From assembly GCA_002394125.1 (NCBI GenBank), contig DGSY01000097.1:1-9058 (forward strand): a DNA stretch of 9,058 nt. Reading direction: 5' to 3'. The translations under genes and the position numbers were made by a program. Positions 1 to 7,031 of this stretch are shown one piece after another; position 1 is the stretch's first letter; each line of letters starts with the position of its first letter. The notes under the pieces were generated by a model. The model was not told the origin of the DNA. It ran no database searches and was given only the letters and a program-made list of their open reading frames with translations. This DNA comes from Ruminococcus sp. UBA4350. GTDB taxonomy: Bacteria > Bacillota > Clostridia > Oscillospirales > Ruminococcaceae.

Positions 1-39
1 GGCTGGAGACGGCCCGGGAAAATAGTTCAATGCCGGCAC
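1..39 (+). rRNA. rrf: 5S ribosomal RNA, 3' end only (partial)
   Basis: The first ~39 bases align with the last third of bacterial 5S rRNA. GGCTG-GAGA-CGGCC forms the helix IV hairpin. It is followed by the loop-E-like stretch GGGAAAATAG and the 3' strand of the terminal helix (TGCCGGC), in the same order as the E. coli end GCGAGAGTAGGGAACTGCCAGGC. A strong intrinsic terminator begins three bases later, as expected at the end of an rRNA operon, and a tRNA gene follows. The 5' two-thirds lie outside the window, so the pairing partner of the terminal helix cannot be checked, and the exact 3' end could be a base or two either side. Confidence 0.8.
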
Positions 40-41
40 CG

Positions 42-78
42 AAACCCAGAGTTTTATGACTCTGGGTTTTATTTTTTT
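42..78 (+). terminator. Intrinsic terminator of the rRNA operon
   Basis: An 11-bp perfect stem (AAACCCAGAGT at 42-52 with ACTCTGGGTTT at 59-69) has a 6-base loop and runs into TTTTATTTTTTT. It sits immediately after the 5S rRNA tail and before the tRNA-Gln promoter, so it should end the upstream rRNA transcript and leave the tRNA independently transcribed. Confidence 0.9.
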
Positions 79-102
79 ATTTCAATTTTTCCTGTTTTTT
101 CC

Positions 103-131
103 TTGATTTTTACCGCGCTATGTGGTATAAT
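103..131 (+). promoter_or_regulatory. Sigma-A promoter of tRNA-Gln, extended -10
   Basis: The -35 is TTGATT (103-108), followed by a 17-bp spacer and a perfect TATAAT (126-131). A TGn extension lies directly in front (TG at 123-124). The predicted start is near 138, only about three bases before the tRNA. The leader upstream is T-rich (70-110) and could act as an UP-like element. Confidence 0.88.
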
Positions 132-140
132 ATATTGAGA

Positions 141-212
141 TGGGGTATCGCCAAGCGGTAAGGCACCAGACTTTGACTCTGGTATTCGTAGGTTCAAATC
201 CTGCTACCCCAA
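141..212 (+). tRNA. trnQ: tRNA-Gln (anticodon TTG)
   Basis: This is a complete 72-nt cloverleaf. The 7-bp acceptor stem is TGGGGTA (141-147) with TACCCCA (205-211), and the discriminator base is A at 212. The D arm contains GCCAAGCGGTAAGGC. The anticodon stem CCAGA/TCTGG encloses the loop CTTTGAC, so the anticodon is TTG, reading CAA and by wobble CAG. The T arm carries GGTTCAAATCC. The CCA tail is not encoded and must be added post-transcriptionally. It stands alone behind its own promoter, just downstream of an rRNA operon. Confidence 0.97.
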
Positions 213-226
213 TCTGACGGCCAGTG

Positions 227-252
227 AACCGGTTGCTCTGCAATCGGTTTTC
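227..252 (+). terminator. Probable terminator after tRNA-Gln
   Basis: AACCGGTTG (227-235) pairs with CAATCGGTT (241-249) as a 9-bp stem with one G-U pair and a CTCTG loop, followed by TTC. The T tract is short (about four Ts including stem bases), so termination may be partial. No convincing separate promoter is visible between here and the gene starting at 318, so some readthrough from the tRNA promoter is possible. Confidence 0.55.
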
Positions 253-317
253 TGTCCGCCGCAGAAGTATTTGCTTTTGCAGGCAGTGAAATCATTTTTT
301 GGAGCTGAAAAAATTTC

Positions 318-2027
318 ATGACTGTTCAAAACGCTGCGGCTGTTGCCGCGCCCCCAAAGCCTTCTGTTACGCCGGTCACACCGGCTGTTCCGCAGTCTGT
401 TCCGGTTCCCGCGCAGCCCGATGCAGAGCAGGCCGCTACGCCAAAGACGCGCAAATTCGTCATCAAGGAAAAGGAAAAGGTCAAAAAGCTGTTCGTGATC
501 GCGGCTGCATCCGTTGTCCTTCTGCTGATCGCCTGCTTTTCACTCTGGTATTACAGCTATTCTCATTTTAATATGTTCGGCAAGCCGATCGACATTTATG
601 CAGAGGAAGTGGATTTTAACGGCCGCGAGATCCCCGATCTCGATTCGCTGAAGTCTTATCTGCGGCGCTTCAAAAATCTGAAGGTCGCGAATCTCGGTTC
701 CTATGCGGTCGAGGCCGAGCAGTCGATCGCGTTCCGGCAGGCGTTCCCGGATACCGAGCTGATCTACAATACCGTTGTCAATATCGACGGCAGAAATTAC
801 CGCACTGATATCGAGACACTCGACGTTTCCGGATGCGGCATCCGTGATACGAAAGCCTTTATCGAAAAGCTCGGATATCTGCCGAATCTCAAAACGGTCA
901 TTTTCGGTGAGCAGGCAATTCCGGAGACGGAGAAAAATATTCTCATCAATGCGTATCCGGAGATCGACTTCGAGGTGCTTGGCACCTACGAGATCTACGG
1001 CAAGCAGGTGCTTGAAAATGTCGAAACACTGGATCTGCGGGATGTGAAGCTGGATGCGGCGCTGTTCGATCAGCTTGCACTGCTTCCGCAGCTCAAGGAG
1101 GTTGACCTCCACAATCAGCCGCTCTCGATCGCTGACCGCATCGCGCTGACCAATGAATTCCCGGAGGTTTCCTTCGGCTGGACGGTCAAGTATGACGGCG
1201 AGGAATATGATTCCGCGATCCCTGAGCTGGATCTCACCGGCAAAAAGCTCACGGAGGACGATCTTCCGGCGCTCAAGGAGGCGATCGAACAGTTCCCGCT
1301 GCTCGAAAAGGTCATCCTTTGCGACTGCGGCCTTTCCAATGACCGCCTGACGCAGTTCCAGAAGGAGATCGGCGATAAGGTGCGCGTCGTCTGGCGTGTC
1401 TATATCGGTTCGCAGTGGTCGCTGCGGACAGATGCCGTTGCATTCTCCGTTCTGATCGTTAATTACAAGCACATTCGCATGACCTCGGATAATCTCGAGG
1501 TGCTGAAATATTGCCCCGATCTGCTGGCACTTGACCTCGGTCATCAGGCGCTCACCGATATCTCCCCGATCGCGGAATATCTCCCCGATCTGCGCCTGCT
1601 CATCATCGCTGACAACCGCGTTTACGACCTCTCTCCGCTGGAGAAGCTCAAGCATCTGCATTATCTGGAGATCTTCGTGAACCGCGTTTCTGACATTTCG
1701 CCGCTCGCAAAGCTGCATGAGCTGGTCGATGTCAATATCAGCTATAATGCGATCTCGGATGTCACGCCGCTGCTGAATTCTCCGATGATGCAGCGGATCT
1801 GGCTGGAATCGACCTATGTCGGCTATAAGGGACTCTCGCAGCTGCGCGAGGCGTATCCGGATGCGAAGATCGTGAATGTCGGCTCCGGCTCTGTCGATCA
1901 GGGCTGGCGCTGGGGCAATCCGCGATACGAGCAGATGATGGATATGTGGTTCCACGACTACTACGGAGATGAATTCCAGAAATACGATGATCTCGCGGTC
2001 GAGCTCGGCCTGCGGGACGACGAATAA
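318..2027 (+). CDS. Membrane-anchored leucine-rich-repeat protein with four ~70-residue modules
   Basis: The product has 569 residues and the specific function is unknown. An Ala/Pro/Val-rich N-terminus (1-45) and a Lys-rich patch (45-57) precede one hydrophobic segment (about 58-79), predicting an N-in single-pass protein with a large outside domain. After it, a unit of about 70 residues occurs four times (Gly-containing starts near 88, 158, 228 and 294). Each unit has a strand of the ETLDL type, a helix ending in LP.L, a second strand and an AFPE/YPE-like turn. Residues about 400-500 are classical 22-residue SDS22-like repeats with LxxLDLxxxxLxDISPL spacing. The tail (about 525-569) is rich in Trp, Tyr, Met and Asp. 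LRR stacks usually bind proteins or surface ligands; that role here is inference. The start is the ATG at 318, with GGAG at 301-304, an unusually long 13-nt gap. A weak hairpin terminator follows the stop. Confidence 0.9.
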   Translation: MTVQNAAAVAAPPKPSVTPVTPAVPQSVPVPAQPDAEQAATPKTRKFVIKEKEKVKKLFVIAAASVVLLLIACFSLWYYSYSHFNMFGKPIDIYAEEVDFNGREIPDLDSLKSYLRRFKNLKVANLGSYAVEAEQSIAFRQAFPDTELIYNTVVNIDGRNYRTDIETLDVSGCGIRDTKAFIEKLGYLPNLKTVIFGEQAIPETEKNILINAYPEIDFEVLGTYEIYGKQVLENVETLDLRDVKLDAALFDQLALLPQLKEVDLHNQPLSIADRIALTNEFPEVSFGWTVKYDGEEYDSAIPELDLTGKKLTEDDLPALKEAIEQFPLLEKVILCDCGLSNDRLTQFQKEIGDKVRVVWRVYIGSQWSLRTDAVAFSVLIVNYKHIRMTSDNLEVLKYCPDLLALDLGHQALTDISPIAEYLPDLRLLIIADNRVYDLSPLEKLKHLHYLEIFVNRVSDISPLAKLHELVDVNISYNAISDVTPLLNSPMMQRIWLESTYVGYKGLSQLREAYPDAKIVNVGSGSVDQGWRWGNPRYEQMMDMWFHDYYGDEFQKYDDLAVELGLRDDE

Positions 2028-2054
2028 ATTTGCCTACCAGTTTCTCTCCATACA

Positions 2055-2104
2055 GCGCGGGTGCGCATCGCTATCTTTGCGGCGGTGCGCACCCTGCGCG
2101 TTTT
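2055..2104 (+). terminator. Probable intrinsic terminator after the LRR gene
   Basis: GCGC-GGGTGCGCA (2055-2067) pairs with TGCGCACCC-T-GCGC (2086-2099) with a single bulged T. A further CGC/GCG pairing is possible inside the loop, and TTTT follows at 2101-2104. The stem is very stable but the T tract is only four long. Confidence 0.65.
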
Positions 2105-2232
2105 ATAGGGAAAATGCTGATTCTACCGCGATCTCCCGTTCATTCTCCGAAATGCAGAATCCGCGTATCTGCGTGTATTTCAGCAGTAGAATCCGCTCGA
2201 CTGCCGGTATACCGGATATAAATAAAAGTAGG
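2105..2232. other. Noncoding spacer with small palindrome and repeats
   Basis: No credible gene is seen here: short open frames lack a ribosome binding site. The spacer holds a perfect 12-bp palindrome, CCGGTATACCGG (2204-2215), which ends 17 bp upstream of the -35 of the next gene. It also holds a 9-bp direct repeat AGAATCCGC (2156-2164 and 2188-2196) and an 8-bp inverted repeat GATTCTAC/GTAGAATC (2119-2126 and 2186-2193). The palindrome could be an operator, but nothing proves it. Confidence 0.4.
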
Positions 2233-2261
2233 TTGCATTTTTCGCTCTGATCGGGTATCAT
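2233..2261 (+). promoter_or_regulatory. Probable sigma-A promoter of the trhA-like gene
   Basis: TTGCAT (2233-2238), a 17-bp spacer and TATCAT (2256-2261) each match the consensus at most positions. The predicted start near 2268 gives a leader of about 28 nt with AAAGGAG at 2279-2285. An overlapping TAATAAT could serve as an alternative -10. Confidence 0.6.
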
Positions 2262-2295
2262 AATAATACAGAAATCTGAAAGGAGCGTGGCGATT

Positions 2296-2976
2296 ATGAC
2301 ACGGGCAAAGCGGACACCGCTGCGGGAGCGGATCCTGCCGGATTATACGCACGGCGAAGAACTGATGAATATGATAACGCATATTGTCGGCGGCGCGGCA
2401 GGGCTGCTGATCCTGATCGGCAGCATTCTGATCGGCGCGAAGCACCGCGATCCGTGGGCGATCGTGAGCGGATCGGTCTACGGCGTTCTGACCTGCGCAC
2501 TCTTTGTGATATCAAGCGTCTATCACGGCCTGCCGGACGGCATGGGCAAGCGCGTCATGCAGGTGCTTGACCACTGCACGATCTATTGTATGATCGCCGG
2601 TACCTATACGCCGGTGCTACTCGTCGGAATCCGGAAACTCTCGCCGGCTGCGGCGTGGATCGTCTTCGGCATTGAATGGGGCTGTGCAGCGGCAGCGGCG
2701 GCGCTGACCGCGATCGACCTGAAAAAATACAAGCGCATGAGCATGATCTGTTATCTCGCAATGGGCTGGGCGATCGTTGCGATCCTCAGACCGACCGTGA
2801 CGGTCATGACAACCGCCGGATTCCTCTGGCTGCTTGCGGGCGGCATCTGCTATACAGTAGGCGCGGTGCTGTACGGGCTCGGCAAGAAGCACCGGTATAT
2901 GCACAGCATCTTTCATCTGTTCGTGAATTTCGGCAGCATTTTGCAGGCCGTCGCGATCCTGCGCTATGTGCTTTGA
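2296..2976 (+). CDS. trhA: TrhA/hemolysin III family membrane protein (PAQR fold)
   Basis: The product has 226 residues, normal for the bacterial hemolysin III/TrhA family of seven-helix membrane proteins related to adiponectin receptors. Family motifs are all present: GEELMNMITHIVG at 20-32, SSVYH ending at His77, LDHCTIY with Asp92, a TYTP turn at 103-106, and HSIFH with His203 and His207 near the C-terminus. By analogy with PAQR structures, His77, Asp92, His203 and His207 would form the metal site. Despite the name, TrhA has been linked to membrane-fluidity homeostasis, and hemolysis should not be assumed. The start is the ATG at 2296, ten nt after AAAGGAG. A GTG in frame at 2287 lies one base from the same Shine-Dalgarno and is unlikely. 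The gene is monocistronic, with its own promoter and a bidirectional terminator. Confidence 0.92.
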   Translation: MTRAKRTPLRERILPDYTHGEELMNMITHIVGGAAGLLILIGSILIGAKHRDPWAIVSGSVYGVLTCALFVISSVYHGLPDGMGKRVMQVLDHCTIYCMIAGTYTPVLLVGIRKLSPAAAWIVFGIEWGCAAAAAALTAIDLKKYKRMSMICYLAMGWAIVAILRPTVTVMTTAGFLWLLAGGICYTVGAVLYGLGKKHRYMHSIFHLFVNFGSILQAVAILRYVL

Positions 2977-2995
2977 GCAAAGCATTTTTTCTGAC

Positions 2996-3030
2996 AAAAA
3001 ACCGACCGCTTGGAGATGCGGTCGGTTTTC
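2996..3030. terminator. Bidirectional intrinsic terminator between convergent genes
   Basis: ACCGACCGC (3001-3009) pairs with GCGGTCGGT (3018-3026) around an 8-base loop. It is flanked by A5 (2996-3000) on the left and TTTCGTTT on the right, so each strand reads a GC stem followed by a T tract. It serves the plus-strand trhA-like gene ending at 2976 and the minus-strand lipoprotein gene ending at 3033. Confidence 0.9.
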
Positions 3031-3032
3031 GT

Positions 3033-4247
3033 TTATTCTGTTTCTATTTCAACCTTCGGCGGAAGCGTTACGGTGATCTGATACATTTTGTCATCGCCGC
3101 TGTAATAGATCGTGAAGCCTGTGCCGAACAGATCGGACAGTCCGTTCAGCACATCCGGCGTGCCGAAAAATGTCATCGCTTCCTGATAGGATGTCTCGTC
3201 TGCGAACATCATTTCCACATAGGTATCATCCGCGTTTCTGCGCAGCAGCTCCAGCACCGTTTCTTCATCGAATTGCCCGAAGTAGGTGTCCGTCTGCTGA
3301 TAATAATTCAGCTCCATCGAATCGCAGACCGGCGGCGCGGGCTGGTCGCTGTCCACAGTATGATTCCGGCTGATGATCTCATCCGGAACGAAGCAGTATG
3401 CGTGACGGTACGGTGCATTGGTTTCCTTGTGAATGCCGTCTGCCGGAGTATCGTCATCCCATGTGACATCGACCCAGTAATAGCTGCCGTCCAGCCTGAT
3501 ATAATTCCATGAATGCGATTCGCCGTCGCCTGTGCCGCTCACGCGGCCGCATTCCAGTCCGAGCAGCTGTGCGAGATACTGATATGCAGCAGCATATCCC
3601 GAACAGACTGCGGAATGATTGACCAGCGGGCCGTAGGGCGTATTGTATGCTGCACCGGCATTGGATTCATTGGCCGCATTCATCTCATTGTTGACTCTTG
3701 CACCCTCAAAGTCATATTCCACATTGTCCGCAAGATAATCGTGGATATAGAGCGCTTTTTCCCAGTCTGACCAGCTTTCGGGAATGCTCGCGGTCACGCC
3801 GAGGGCAGCCGCTTTCATATCCGAATACCAGCCGATGATCTCGTCCATATCGTCGGAGATCATGTGGAATGTGAATTCCGTCCTGTCCGGATAGATCGTG
3901 TAATCCGTATTGTCGATCCAGAAGATCTCCGGATGCTCCTGCCGGATCTGCTCGTAGATGCGGTGAATCTGCTCCTGACTGGCCGCTGCGGGATGCGTGC
4001 AGACGATACGGAAATTCTGCATTGCCGCAAGCAGGGAATCGCAGAGCGCCTGATCCGGATCCTTCGGCGGCTCTGTTTCCGTGACAGGCGGCGCAGTCTC
4101 AGGCGGAGCAGTCGTTACGGCAGGTTCCGTGACGGATTCCGCCGTATCGGATCCGGATTCTTCCCCGCCGAAATGCAGTGAGACAGAGCAGCCGGTGAGC
4201 AGCGGCAGCAGAGCGGCGGCAAGAAGAAACGCTGTTTTTCGCTTCAT
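3033..4247 (-). CDS. Exported lipoprotein with transglutaminase-like domain
   Basis: The product has 404 residues. The N-terminus MKRK, a hydrophobic run and the lipobox LLTGC predict cleavage before Cys20 and lipid anchoring on the outer face of the membrane. Residues about 30-62 are a Thr/Pro/Glu/Ala-rich wall-spanning linker. The central region (about 160-265) is a transglutaminase-like (papain-fold) domain with the catalytic triad in order: Cys215 in SAVCSGYA, His245 in GESHSWNY and Asp260 in WVDVTWDD. Bacterial relatives are peptidases, crosslinking enzymes or inactive binders; which applies is unknown. The C-terminal ~100 residues look like a small separate alpha/beta domain that I do not recognise. 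The start is backed by AAGGAG seven nt upstream. It begins 17 bp after the HSP90-like gene and its Shine-Dalgarno lies just past that stop, so the two are almost certainly co-transcribed. Confidence 0.9.
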   Translation of the reverse strand: MKRKTAFLLAAALLPLLTGCSVSLHFGGEESGSDTAESVTEPAVTTAPPETAPPVTETEPPKDPDQALCDSLLAAMQNFRIVCTHPAAASQEQIHRIYEQIRQEHPEIFWIDNTDYTIYPDRTEFTFHMISDDMDEIIGWYSDMKAAALGVTASIPESWSDWEKALYIHDYLADNVEYDFEGARVNNEMNAANESNAGAAYNTPYGPLVNHSAVCSGYAAAYQYLAQLLGLECGRVSGTGDGESHSWNYIRLDGSYYWVDVTWDDDTPADGIHKETNAPYRHAYCFVPDEIISRNHTVDSDQPAPPVCDSMELNYYQQTDTYFGQFDEETVLELLRRNADDTYVEMMFADETSYQEAMTFFGTPDVLNGLSDLFGTGFTIYYSGDDKMYQITVTLPPKVEIETE

Positions 4248-4264
4248 CTGAGGTCTCCTTCTGT

Positions 4265-6073
4265 TTATGTGATGCTCCAGTCCAGCAGCCGCAGCAGATC
4301 GGTATTGAGCAGCTGCATTTCATGATTCCGCATCGGGTAGCCGCCGGTCAGCAGCGCCTGAATATAGAGGATTTCTAAGCAGCAGTGCAGCTTTTCGCTG
4401 TCAGCGGTCTGCATGAGCCGCTGAATGAGCGGATTGTCCGTATTGAGATAGAGCCTTGCGGCGGCATCCTGATGATACTCCTCGGCAAAGGCATCGAGCA
4501 TCCCGCGGAACAGATCGGCGGACTGCTCCATGGAGTGCCGGATATCCCGCAGCAGCAGCGCCTCCTCATTGACGGTATACAGCACCGGCAGCTCGGTCGG
4601 CGAGAAGCGTTTCAGCGCGGCGGCGCAGTCGTAGTCCGCGAGCAGCTCATTGCATTCCGCCAGCAGACGCAGCGCGGAGGCAGGGTCCTTGAGCTTCGGG
4701 TCATCGAGCATCGCGTCAATGCGCTCCGGCTTCATGCGGATGACGGAAATATCCGGCCGCAGGAGCGTCATGCGCTCCAGCAGCTGCGCGACATAGGTAT
4801 AGCCCGCATTGACGAGCAGCGTATTTCTCGCGCAGGAGATCGCCGCGACCTGCCGGTATTCGTCGATATACGGCGTATAGCAGACCGGCATTTCGGCGGA
4901 GAGCAGATCGCTGCCGGTATAGGTGCCGAATGATGTTTCAAAGGTGAGATAGGGGAAGAACGCACAGTAAAGGTCGTCATCCTCCACGGCAACAGACTGC
5001 ACGGCGAGCCGGTGGATGCGGACAATGCGCTGCAAAAGCGGATCGCGTTTTTCCGCAAGCTGTCGCAGATAGCGGACGATGCAGTCAGAGAGCTCCTCCC
5101 GTGCCCGCAGGAGCGTGTCATTCTCATAGAAATCCTCACGCGAGGCAGTCGGCTGGAGCCCGTCCGTATTGATGAAGCAGCGCAGGAAGAATGCCCATTT
5201 CGGCAGCAGCTTTGCGCCGTCCTCGGTCAGCAGCATATTTTTCAGATAGATGCGGTGATGCGATTTTGCGGTCGGGGCGGTCTCATTGGAGAGGATATAG
5301 GCGGCGCCAGAAAAGAGTCCGCTCGGCGAATCCAGCGGGATGACGCCGAGAAACTGTGTTCCGAACAGCGTTTCGCCCAGTTCCATGATCTGCGCATACT
5401 GCGAATCGCCCTTCGGAAACGGCGGATTGAGCCGTGTGACGGCGCCGTCCTGTTCGAGCAGGATCGGCTCCGGCAGCGGGAGCCCGTAGTACTGCACGAG
5501 CTGTGTCAGCTTTTCCGCATTGAAATAGCCCTCGGCATCCTTCTTCGGTGAGAGCAGGATGCGCGTACCGGCAGCGGGCAGGGGCGCACATGGCGTGATC
5601 GTATATGTACCGTCCGGTCTGCCGCACCATTCGAGCGACTGCTCCGGCGTCTGCACGGAGCGCGTCTGCACGCGGATCACATCCGAGACGAGGAAGCAGG
5701 AGAGCAGACCGATGCCGAAGCGTCCGATGTAATCCTGCTGTACCGCACCGGAGGAAAGATCGTGCTTGGAGGACTGCCCGATCACCGCGAGAAATCTGTG
5801 AATCTCGTCTTCGGTGAGACCGGTGCCGGTATCGGTAAAGCAGAGCTGCGGACGGCCGTTTTCCTCGGAGAGGATCAGCCGGATCTCGTTCTGCCCGCCG
5901 GCCTGCGGATATTTGAGGCGCTTGGCCGCGATCGCATCGACGGCGTTTTGCAGCAGCTCACGGACAAAGACATCCGGCGAGCTGTAAAGGTGATTGGAGA
6001 GAATGTCGATCATGCCGCCGAGATTGACCTGAAAGACAAAGGAATCGGCCGGCTTTTGCGGTTCGATCGGCAT
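4265..6073 (-). CDS. Divergent HSP90-family (HtpG-like) ATP-dependent chaperone
   Basis: The product has 602 residues, slightly shorter than typical HtpG (~620-630), with no signal peptide, so it should be cytoplasmic. The N-terminal GHKL ATPase is complete: RELLQNAVDA with the catalytic-type Glu39, Asn43 and Asp46; the G1 box DTGTG at 81-85; and the lid/G2 box YIGRFGIG at 115-122. In the middle domain, TASREDF at 309-315 matches the NVSRE motif whose Arg (here Arg312) contacts the ATP gamma-phosphate. The C-terminal part (about 541-599) keeps the NPDHPLVKRL-like signature as NTDNPLIQRL, typical of the dimerisation domain. Sequence between motifs departs strongly from canonical HtpG, so it may be a specialised paralogue. 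It is first in a two-gene unit with the transglutaminase lipoprotein. AAAGGAGG lies eight nt before the ATG. No CIRCE operator is seen. Confidence 0.9.
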   Translation of the reverse strand: MPIEPQKPADSFVFQVNLGGMIDILSNHLYSSPDVFVRELLQNAVDAIAAKRLKYPQAGGQNEIRLILSEENGRPQLCFTDTGTGLTEDEIHRFLAVIGQSSKHDLSSGAVQQDYIGRFGIGLLSCFLVSDVIRVQTRSVQTPEQSLEWCGRPDGTYTITPCAPLPAAGTRILLSPKKDAEGYFNAEKLTQLVQYYGLPLPEPILLEQDGAVTRLNPPFPKGDSQYAQIMELGETLFGTQFLGVIPLDSPSGLFSGAAYILSNETAPTAKSHHRIYLKNMLLTEDGAKLLPKWAFFLRCFINTDGLQPTASREDFYENDTLLRAREELSDCIVRYLRQLAEKRDPLLQRIVRIHRLAVQSVAVEDDDLYCAFFPYLTFETSFGTYTGSDLLSAEMPVCYTPYIDEYRQVAAISCARNTLLVNAGYTYVAQLLERMTLLRPDISVIRMKPERIDAMLDDPKLKDPASALRLLAECNELLADYDCAAALKRFSPTELPVLYTVNEEALLLRDIRHSMEQSADLFRGMLDAFAEEYHQDAAARLYLNTDNPLIQRLMQTADSEKLHCCLEILYIQALLTGGYPMRNHEMQLLNTDLLRLLDWSIT

Positions 6074-6122
6074 AGGATCTGCCTCCTTTCGGGAGCGTTT
6101 TTTGTTCGCACCTGTTTTACTT

Positions 6123-6151
6123 ATTATACATTCTATTCGTCAGATTGTCAA
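6123..6151 (-). promoter_or_regulatory. Perfect consensus sigma-A promoter of the HSP90-like operon
   Basis: Read on the minus strand, TTGACA (6146-6151) is followed by exactly 17 bp and TATAAT (6123-6128), with no mismatch in either hexamer. The start should fall near 6116, giving a leader of about 43 nt that includes AAAGGAGG (6082-6089). There is no CIRCE inverted repeat, so classical HrcA control is unlikely; the promoter looks strong and perhaps constitutive. Confidence 0.92.
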
Positions 6152-6163
6152 GCCGCAGACAGC

Positions 6164-6197
6164 GAGGGAGGATATCCGCAGGCAGATATCCTCCCTC
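6164..6197 (-). terminator. 13-bp perfect hairpin without T tract after the SpoIIQ-like gene
   Basis: GAGGGAGGATATC (6164-6176) and GATATCCTCCCTC (6185-6197) form a perfect 13-bp stem with an 8-base loop, 14 bp beyond the SpoIIQ-like stop codon. Neither side carries a T tract, so it is not a textbook intrinsic terminator. It may be a U-tract-independent terminator, a 3' stabilising hairpin, or an operator next to the -35 of the HSP90-like promoter 13 bp away. Confidence 0.5.
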
Positions 6198-6210
6198 ATC
6201 CGGTATTCGT

Positions 6211-6975
6211 TTACTGCAAAGCACCGGCAAAATAGCTGGCCGGATCAATATAGCGGTCATTCTGCATGACCTCAAAATGCAGATGCGTTTCCTCTGCGCT
6301 CTCCGCTTCATTCGTATCGCCGACAGCGCCCAGTACGGTTCCGCGCGGGATCACGGCACCCGCCTGCACATTCAGTCCCTCGTTCAGGCCGCAGTAGCGG
6401 GTCACGGTGCCGTTCTCATGGAGCATGGTCACGACAATGCCCCAGAGCGCTTCTCTGCCCGCAAATGTGACCGTTCCGTCCTCCGCCGCGACGACCTCCG
6501 TGCCGAGCGAGACCGCAATGTCCACGCCGTTATGCGTTGACCAGATGCCGGTGGTCGGCGACTTGATCAGCTCGCCCTGACTGAACGGCAGAATGACCTT
6601 TCCGTCAACGGGCAGGATCGGCTGCTCGACCGGCGCTTCGGTCACGGCAGGCGCCGGCGCGGGCGGCTCTGTCTCTGCCGGTGTCGTATGCCGCAGGATC
6701 GCGGCGGCTTCCTCGGCCTCCTGCGGCTGCGGGGCAGTGGTATAGACCGGCCGCGTGATGGTCACGGGGGGCTGTGTCTGCGCTGCCGGCGGCGCGGTGG
6801 TCTGCTTCGGCTGCGCGGTCTCCTGTGCGATGCTGCTCTGCGGGACAGTGGGCGGCATCAGCTTCCCTGCCTGTGAATAGGCATACCAGCAGGCTGCGCC
6901 CACCATCGCGATACTTAGTGAGAGGGCTGCATAAAAGCCCTTGCCGTTCATGCCGGCGCGTGTAGATTTTTTCAT
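6211..6975 (-). CDS. spoIIQ: SpoIIQ-like membrane protein with LytM/M23 peptidase domain
   Basis: The product has 254 residues. A short basic N-terminus and one hydrophobic segment (about 13-33) predict an anchored protein with its bulk outside. Residues 40-120 are a Pro/Thr/Ala/Gln linker, and 125-248 form an M23 (LytM) domain. Zinc ligands are present: His148 and Asp152 in HNGVD, and His233 in THLHFEV (His231 also present). The usual YAHL catalytic His is replaced by Gly196 (YCGL), and a longer Glu-rich loop precedes HLH; both resemble SpoIIQ more than active endopeptidases. SpoIIQ bridges forespore and mother cell with SpoIIIAH during engulfment; that role here is inferred. The ATG at 6975 has AAAGG eight nt upstream. 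A longer reading from 7062 would cover the promoter candidate. Alternative: another catalytically impaired M23 envelope protein. Confidence 0.78.
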   Translation of the reverse strand: MKKSTRAGMNGKGFYAALSLSIAMVGAACWYAYSQAGKLMPPTVPQSSIAQETAQPKQTTAPPAAQTQPPVTITRPVYTTAPQPQEAEEAAAILRHTTPAETEPPAPAPAVTEAPVEQPILPVDGKVILPFSQGELIKSPTTGIWSTHNGVDIAVSLGTEVVAAEDGTVTFAGREALWGIVVTMLHENGTVTRYCGLNEGLNVQAGAVIPRGTVLGAVGDTNEAESAEETHLHFEVMQNDRYIDPASYFAGALQ

Positions 6976-7031
6976 AGATATCGCCTTTCTTTCATTGGTT
7001 GAAGCCTCGTCACCCGATCGGCTTTCAGGGG

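Noticed and set aside
299..571. A TTG-initiated 90-codon frame overlapping the LRR gene start
   Set aside because: Its start falls at the Shine-Dalgarno itself, and the product is a Cys/Arg-rich out-of-frame reading of the LRR gene.
540..1955. A 471-codon open frame on the minus strand, opposite the LRR gene
   Set aside because: It has no ribosome binding site and is an Arg/Ile/Asp-rich low-complexity product. The plus-strand frame shows clear LRR motifs, so this is an antisense shadow of a GC-rich gene.
4385..5551. Two plus-strand frames (182 and 179 codons) opposite the HSP90-like gene
   Set aside because: They are shadows of the minus-strand coding frame, which contains all HSP90 motifs.
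6074..6160. CIRCE-type heat-shock operator upstream of the HSP90-like gene
   Set aside because: No TTAGCACTC-N9-GAGTGCTAA or close variant is present.
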